64,000 nucleotides of DNA from contig JAPZRU010000011.1 in NCBI GenBank assembly GCA_027531255.1, forward strand, positions 1 to 64,000. The letters are read 5' to 3'. Below are positions 59,960-64,000 of the stretch, one piece after another. The notes beneath the pieces were generated by a model that was not told where the DNA came from, searched no databases, and was given only the letters and a program-made list of their open reading frames with translations. Source of the stretch: Steroidobacteraceae bacterium. Its GTDB lineage: Bacteria > Pseudomonadota > Gammaproteobacteria > Steroidobacterales > Steroidobacteraceae. The position numbers and the translations under genes were made by a program. Each line of letters begins with the position of its first letter. Positions within the stretch are counted from its first letter, which is position 1.

Positions 59960-60808
59960 TCAAAAGCCGGGCGCAGGCTGCCACGGCGCGTGGCGCAGCG
60001 AGTCGAGTTCGGGCGGCAGGATCGGATCGTACGGCGCCTCGAACGAGAACGGCGCGTGCTCTCCCCACTCGTTGACGTGCCTGCCGCCGAGGAAGCGGAT
60101 CAGGGCGACGGCGCCCCAGCGCGTGCCGAACGGCCCATGTGCGCGGCGTGGCGGTCGCCAGAAGTAGGCGCCCGGGTGCATCGTGCCCTGCGGCCCGGTC
60201 AGGGAGCCCGCGATCAGGAACGCCTCCTCGACGATCGGATGCCGTTCGACCGGACCGCTCGCACCCGGCGGCTCCGACTGCGGCAGCATCATCGACAGGA
60301 AGGTTCGCTCGCCGGTGCGCGGATCCGTGCGCAGGTCCTTGCGCGAGATGCCGAGGTACGCGAGGTTGCGGTCGTTCACCCGCATGTCCCACGGCAACGT
60401 CGCGACGTCCAGGAACGGCACCGCGCGCTCGCGGTCGAGGTGCGCCGCCTCGCCGGCGCGCCAGCACGGCTCGGCGGAGAAGTACGACAGCACCACCGCG
60501 CCCCCGCGCGTGGCGGTGAGCGTGCGCGGCCAGCCGGCGGGCAGGAAGGCGTAGGTGTCCGGGCCGTAGCCACGGTCGTCGATCGTCAGCTCGCCCTCGA
60601 GCACGTACAACTCCTCGTCGGCGAGCACGTGCTCCAGCCCCTCGCGGCGCCAGCCCGGCGGGTAGCGGATGATCGCCGAACAGGCGCCGTCGGCGGGGTC
60701 GCGCGAGAGGAACTTGTACTCGACGTCCGGGCGTGCCGCGTGAGGGCCGACGCGCCGCCACGGGATCAGCTGGGCCTGCACGAATTCGACGTGAGGACGT
60801 TCGAGCAC
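59960..60808 (-). CDS. Bicupin-type cupin protein
   Basis: The 282-residue protein contains two cupin-like halves. The first has GLEHVLADEELYVLEGELTIDDRGYGPDTYAFLPAGWPRTLTATRGG. The second has ERHPIVEEAFLIAGSLTGPQGTMHPGAYFWRPPRRAHGPFGTRWGAVALIRF. The E-x-E-x-x-x-L-x-G and H-G-P patterns are cupin metal-site motifs, resembling DUF4437-type proteins. The GTG at 60808 lies just after a short upstream reading that ends at 60811, and no strong Shine-Dalgarno sequence was found. The reaction is unknown. Confidence 0.75.
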   Translation of the reverse strand: MLERPHVEFVQAQLIPWRRVGPHAARPDVEYKFLSRDPADGACSAIIRYPPGWRREGLEHVLADEELYVLEGELTIDDRGYGPDTYAFLPAGWPRTLTATRGGAVVLSYFSAEPCWRAGEAAHLDRERAVPFLDVATLPWDMRVNDRNLAYLGISRKDLRTDPRTGERTFLSMMLPQSEPPGASGPVERHPIVEEAFLIAGSLTGPQGTMHPGAYFWRPPRRAHGPFGTRWGAVALIRFLGGRHVNEWGEHAPFSFEAPYDPILPPELDSLRHAPWQPAPGF

Positions 60809-61118
60809 GGTCAGCCCCCCCCCTGCGGTAACCGCGGGCGGCGGAAGACGACCTGCGCGCCGAAGCTCCAGAGCATTAGCGTCTCCGATCGCATGCGTCG
60901 TCCCGCCGATCGCGGGGAACGGCGGGAACGACCGGGGCCGAGTCGAGCCGTGGACGGCCAGTCGTTGCGGCCCACGCTGCACTCGTGTGCGAAGGGTGCC
61001 GGAACGCGGGCCAGGCTCAATAGGCATTTTCGCAACGCCCATGCTCGCCGGTGCTGGCCGGTCGGCACACGCTCGCCGCGATCCGTCCGTTCGCGCGCGG
61101 CCCGTCGACGGAGGCGCC
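60809..61118. other. Intergenic stretch between cupin and antiporter remnant
   Basis: No confident gene. On the minus strand a short reading ends WSFGAQVVFRRPRLPQGGG at 60811, which looks protein-like and may be the tail of a lost gene in front of the cupin, but nothing recognisable precedes it. A GGAGG just before 61119 belongs to the next gene. Confidence 0.4.
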
Positions 61119-61835
61119 ATGCCGAGTGGTTTCGCATTCCTGCCAGGTGGCGCCCTGCTGCTCGCGATCGCGATCACCAGCACGGCGCTCGCCCGGGTGT
61201 TCGTCAGCAGCGCCATGGTGTACCTCGCGGTCGGGTATCTCGCCGGACTCGGCAGTGCAGCGCTGCTGCAGTCCGCACCGGTGAACGCACCCGCGATGCT
61301 CGAACTGGGTGCCGAGCTGGCCCTCGTGATCTCGCTGTTCAGCGTCGGCCTCAAGATGGGCAGCGTCCTCGCGCCGACCGACCCGGTGCTGGCCTCCAGC
61401 GTGCAGAGCGAGGGCGGGCGCGAGCCGGAGCGTCTGCGGTTCGGCCTCGCGGACGAGGGCGGCCTGAACTACGGCACCGCGTTCCCGATCGTGATGCTGG
61501 GCCTCGGCCTGCTGGGGCTGCACGACCTGGGCGCCGGCGCATGGCGCTGGTGGGCGCTCGCCTCCGGATTCCTCGCCGTATTCGCGGCCGGCGTCGCGCT
61601 GCAGAGGGTCCCACTGCACGAGGACCGCCGCGACGCGCGGGCCGCCGCGGCGTCCCGCTGCGCAAACGCGCAGCTGACCGACGTCGTGCAGACCTTCAAC
61701 GGGCAGCTGGAAAAGGTGGCGGAACTCGCGATGGTGCTCGTCGTGGGCTGGCTGCTGGTGCCGGTGCGGCCGTCGGCGGGCGAATGCCTCTTCGCGCTGG
61801 CGGTGGTGTGCTCGTGCGGCCGCTCGCAACGCTGA
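61119..61835 (+). pseudogene. Cation:proton antiporter (CPA1) with internal deletions
   Basis: The 238-residue reading has a GGAGG-led ATG and the family segments MLELGAELALVISLFSVGLKM, then directly SVLAPTDPVLASSVQSE, ERLRFGLADEGGLNYGTAFPIVMLGLGLLGLHDLGAGAWRWWAL, and later TDVVQTFNGQLEKVAELAMVLVVGWLL. In intact NhaP/CPA1 proteins 40-50 residues (two helices) separate SVGLK from VLAPTDPV, and more helices separate WRWWA from the C-terminal part. The junction is near nucleotide 61359. The usual GGLNDGTAFP reads GLNYGTAFP, changing the conserved Asp to Tyr118. It is probably inactive although the frame is open. Confidence 0.65.
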
Positions 61836-61901
61836 TCGCGACGGTCACCCTGACCACCGTCGCCGCGTCGGCCGTGCTGCACGGGGCCTCGGCATCGCCG
61901 C

Positions 61902-64000
61902 TCACCCGGTGGTACGCACGGGGCTCGACTCGATCAGCGCCGCGATCTGATCCGGATCCGCGGGCTTGACCAGGTGAAAGTCGAAGCCCGCGGCCCTGCC
62001 GCGGGCCGCGTCTTCAGGCTGGCCGTAGCCCGTCAGCGCGATCAGCGTCGCGCGCGCCGTCGCACGCTGCGATCGCAGCGCCCTCGCGACCTGGTATCCG
62101 TCGACGTCGGGCAGCCCGATGTCGAGCACGACCACGTCCGGCAGAACGCTCTGCGCCGCGCTCAGCGCAGCACGGCCGTCGTAGGCGGTATGCACCTCGT
62201 GATCGCGATGGCGCAGCACCATCGCCAGCGAATCCACCGCATCGGCGTTGTCGTCGACGACCAGCACGCGGCGGCTCCGCCCCGGTCGCGGCGCGGACGG
62301 CGCAGCGGACGACCGGCCCTGCGGCGCCGGGATCTCCGTCAGCGGCAGACGCACGACGAACTGGCTGCCGTGGCCGAGTCCCGCGCTGGTCGCCTCGACC
62401 GTGCCGTGATGCAGTTCGACGAGCCGCCGCACGAGCGTGAGACCGAGCCCGAGCCCGCCCTTCGCGCGGTCGAGCGTCCGGTCGGCCTGCGCGAACAGGT
62501 CGAACACGCGCGGCAGCATGTCGGCCGCGATGCCCGCGCCGTCGTCGCTGACGCGCATGATCGCCGCGTCGCCGCCGCGTTCGAGTTCGATCCGGAGGTG
62601 ACCGCCCGGCTGGGTGTATTTCACCGCGTTGTTCAACAGGTTGGTCAGCACCTGGACGAGGCGCACCAGGTCGCCCTCGACGACCAGCGGCACCGGCGGC
62701 AGCTGCACCTCGAGGTGCTGCCGCCGCGCCTCGATCGCCGGCGTGGCGACCTCGATCGCACGCTCCGCGACCACCGCGAGATCGACCCGGCCCAGGTCGA
62801 GCGTGACCTTGCCGCGCGCGATCCGCGCGACGTCGAGCAGGTCGTCCAGCAGCTTGGCCAGCACCTCGGTCTGTCGCGCGATCACGCCCGCGGCCCAGGT
62901 CGTCTCGGGCGCCTGGCCGACGAGCCCGGCGAGCACGGCCGTGGCGTTCCGGATCGGCGCGAGCGGGTTCCTGAGTTCGTGCGCGAGCATCGCGAGGTAC
63001 TCGTCCTTGCGGTGGTCGGCGTCGCGCAGGGCGTCCTCCGCGCGCTTGCGATCCTCGACGTCGAGCGCCAGCGTCACGAAGCCGGCGAAGGCGCCCGAGT
63101 CGTGGAGGCGCGGCACGCCGATCGAGCGCATCCATCGGTACGCCCCGTCGGCGCGGCGGTAGCGATAGTCGACCTCGTACCGCGACCGCGACTCGAGCGC
63201 CGACGCCAGCGCGGCCCGGAACGCGGGACGATCCTCGGGGCTCATCGCGTCCAGCCAGCCCTCGCCCAGCAGCGTGGCCGGTTCCCGGCCGGTGAACTCC
63301 GCGCACCCCCGGTTCACGAACTCGGTGAGCCCGTCGCAGTCCTCGACCCGCAGCAGCGCCGGGATCAGGTCGGCGAGACGGTGGAAGTACATCTCCTTCT
63401 CGGTCTTCAGCCGTTCGGTGATGTCGCGCTCGGTCGACAGCAGCGCGAACGGCCGGCCGCCGGAAGCCTGCAGCGCCGACACCGTCACGGAGACGGCCAG
63501 CGTCCTGCCGTCGCGGTGCCGGCGCTGCACGTCCTCGGGGCCGGCGTGCCCCTGCTCGCGCATCGACGCCATCCGCCCCTGCGCCTCGGCACGCGCCTCG
63601 GGCGGAACGAGCTCGAGGATGCTGGTGCCCACGACCTCGTCGCGCCGGAAGCCGTAGGCCTTGGTCGCGCCGGCGTTCCACTCGAGGATGCGGCCCTCCA
63701 GGTCGTAGACGATCACGGCGTCGTTCGAGTCCTGCAGCACGGCGACCAGTTCCGCGAGGCGGCGGGACACCGTGCGCAGCGGTGTGACGTCGAGGAAGGT
63801 GGCGACCACCCCGAGCAGCGCGCCGTGCGGATCGCGATGCGGCAGCAGCCGGCGCAGGTAGACCTTGCCGTCGGCGCCCTCGATCTCGGCGTCGAACGCG
63901 CCGTCGACGGCGTCCATGCGCGCGAGGTCCTGCGCGAACCGGGGGTCGCTCACCCGGCTCGAGATGTCGCTCAGCAGCCGGCCCTCGTCGCCCGATTTCA
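61902..64000 (-). CDS. PAS-containing hybrid histidine kinase (5' end beyond the window)
   Basis: The frame is open to the right edge, reading GDEGRLLSDISSRV before the first internal GTG (63953), so the true start lies outside. Numbering from that GTG, a PAS fold with RRLLPHRDPHGALLGVVATFLDVTPL (residues 34-59) resembles the linker PAS of CheB-CheR fusion kinases. Two more PAS domains follow (about 65-180 and 185-310). The HisKA motif is MLAHELRNP with phosphoacceptor His325. The HATPase has NNAVKYT, DDGAGIA and GGLGLGLTLV. The receiver has VLVVDDNADAV, phosphoacceptor Asp611 and Lys663. Confidence 0.93.
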   Translation of the reverse strand, partial: KSGDEGRLLSDISSRVSDPRFAQDLARMDAVDGAFDAEIEGADGKVYLRRLLPHRDPHGALLGVVATFLDVTPLRTVSRRLAELVAVLQDSNDAVIVYDLEGRILEWNAGATKAYGFRRDEVVGTSILELVPPEARAEAQGRMASMREQGHAGPEDVQRRHRDGRTLAVSVTVSALQASGGRPFALLSTERDITERLKTEKEMYFHRLADLIPALLRVEDCDGLTEFVNRGCAEFTGREPATLLGEGWLDAMSPEDRPAFRAALASALESRSRYEVDYRYRRADGAYRWMRSIGVPRLHDSGAFAGFVTLALDVEDRKRAEDALRDADHRKDEYLAMLAHELRNPLAPIRNATAVLAGLVGQAPETTWAAGVIARQTEVLAKLLDDLLDVARIARGKVTLDLGRVDLAVVAERAIEVATPAIEARRQHLEVQLPPVPLVVEGDLVRLVQVLTNLLNNAVKYTQPGGHLRIELERGGDAAIMRVSDDGAGIAADMLPRVFDLFAQADRTLDRAKGGLGLGLTLVRRLVELHHGTVEATSAGLGHGSQFVVRLPLTEIPAPQGRSSAAPSAPRPGRSRRVLVVDDNADAVDSLAMVLRHRDHEVHTAYDGRAALSAAQSVLPDVVVLDIGLPDVDGYQVARALRSQRATARATLIALTGYGQPEDAARGRAAGFDFHLVKPADPDQIAALIESSPVRTTG

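Noticed and set aside
60811-60900. Minus-strand reading ending WSFGAQVVFRRPRLPQGGG as a real gene
   Set aside because: Only about 20 residues look protein-like and no recognisable domain precedes them; it is noted as a possible relic in the intergenic entry.

Overview
The window is 64 kb of very GC-rich, densely coded bacterial chromosome. Several features point to a Gram-negative proteobacterium, most likely a high-GC gammaproteobacterium: two TonB-dependent receptors, an outer-membrane phospholipase A, a TorF-type porin, a patatin/beta-barrel protein, a copper RND efflux set, an adjacent icd-aceK pair and a DUF6763-like protein. The placement is inferred from gene content; there is no rRNA gene to fix it. 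Many genes start at GTG or TTG and overlap the upstream stop as GTGA or ATGA. I found no CRISPR array, IS element, integrase or convincing tRNA.

Layout. 0.1-7.7 kb: ApbE, a SYLF protein, a short 6PGDH-like dehydrogenase, MsrA, a two-domain VOC protein, a phospholipase D lipoprotein, a small lipoprotein and a lipopolysaccharide-kinase-like protein. 7.7-14.7 kb: a small unknown protein, a patatin plus beta-barrel protein (type Vd-like), a TonB receptor coupled to a YdcZ-like inner-membrane protein, agmatine deiminase and a PAP2 phosphatase. 14.7-16.5 kb: a patch of gene debris around a CpdA-like phosphodiesterase, with remnants of an HMA metal-binding protein, a TPR-type protein and a DevB/DevC exporter. 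16.5-22.9 kb: a CusA/CusB/CusC-type efflux operon headed by a small Cys-rich protein. 23-33 kb: icd and aceK, phospholipase A, a cystathionine gamma-synthase-family enzyme, acyl-CoA dehydrogenase, an HDOD protein, and an aminotransferase/omega-amidase pair. 33-51 kb: a polyamine region. 51-64 kb: porin, DUF6763, an APH-like/ATPase fusion, a tandem universal stress protein, a second acyl-CoA dehydrogenase with a truncated RidA, a TonB receptor, a cupin, a truncated antiporter and a hybrid histidine kinase cut by the window end.

The coherent system is polyamine catabolism. AguA (12.9 kb) and AguB (46.7 kb) would convert agmatine to putrescine, and PotFGHI would import putrescine. PuuA, PuuB, PuuC and PuuD would run the gamma-glutamylated route to GABA, and an omega-transaminase sits divergently from the PuuR-like regulator. 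A RidA protein lies between the importer and PuuA. A short AT-rich motif ending in AACG recurs at the three divergent control points of this region and is a candidate PuuR operator.

A second theme is erosion. At least five loci are cut down relative to their families (HMA, TPR, DevB/DevC, RidA and the Na+/H+ antiporter), mostly by internal deletions and without visible mobile DNA.
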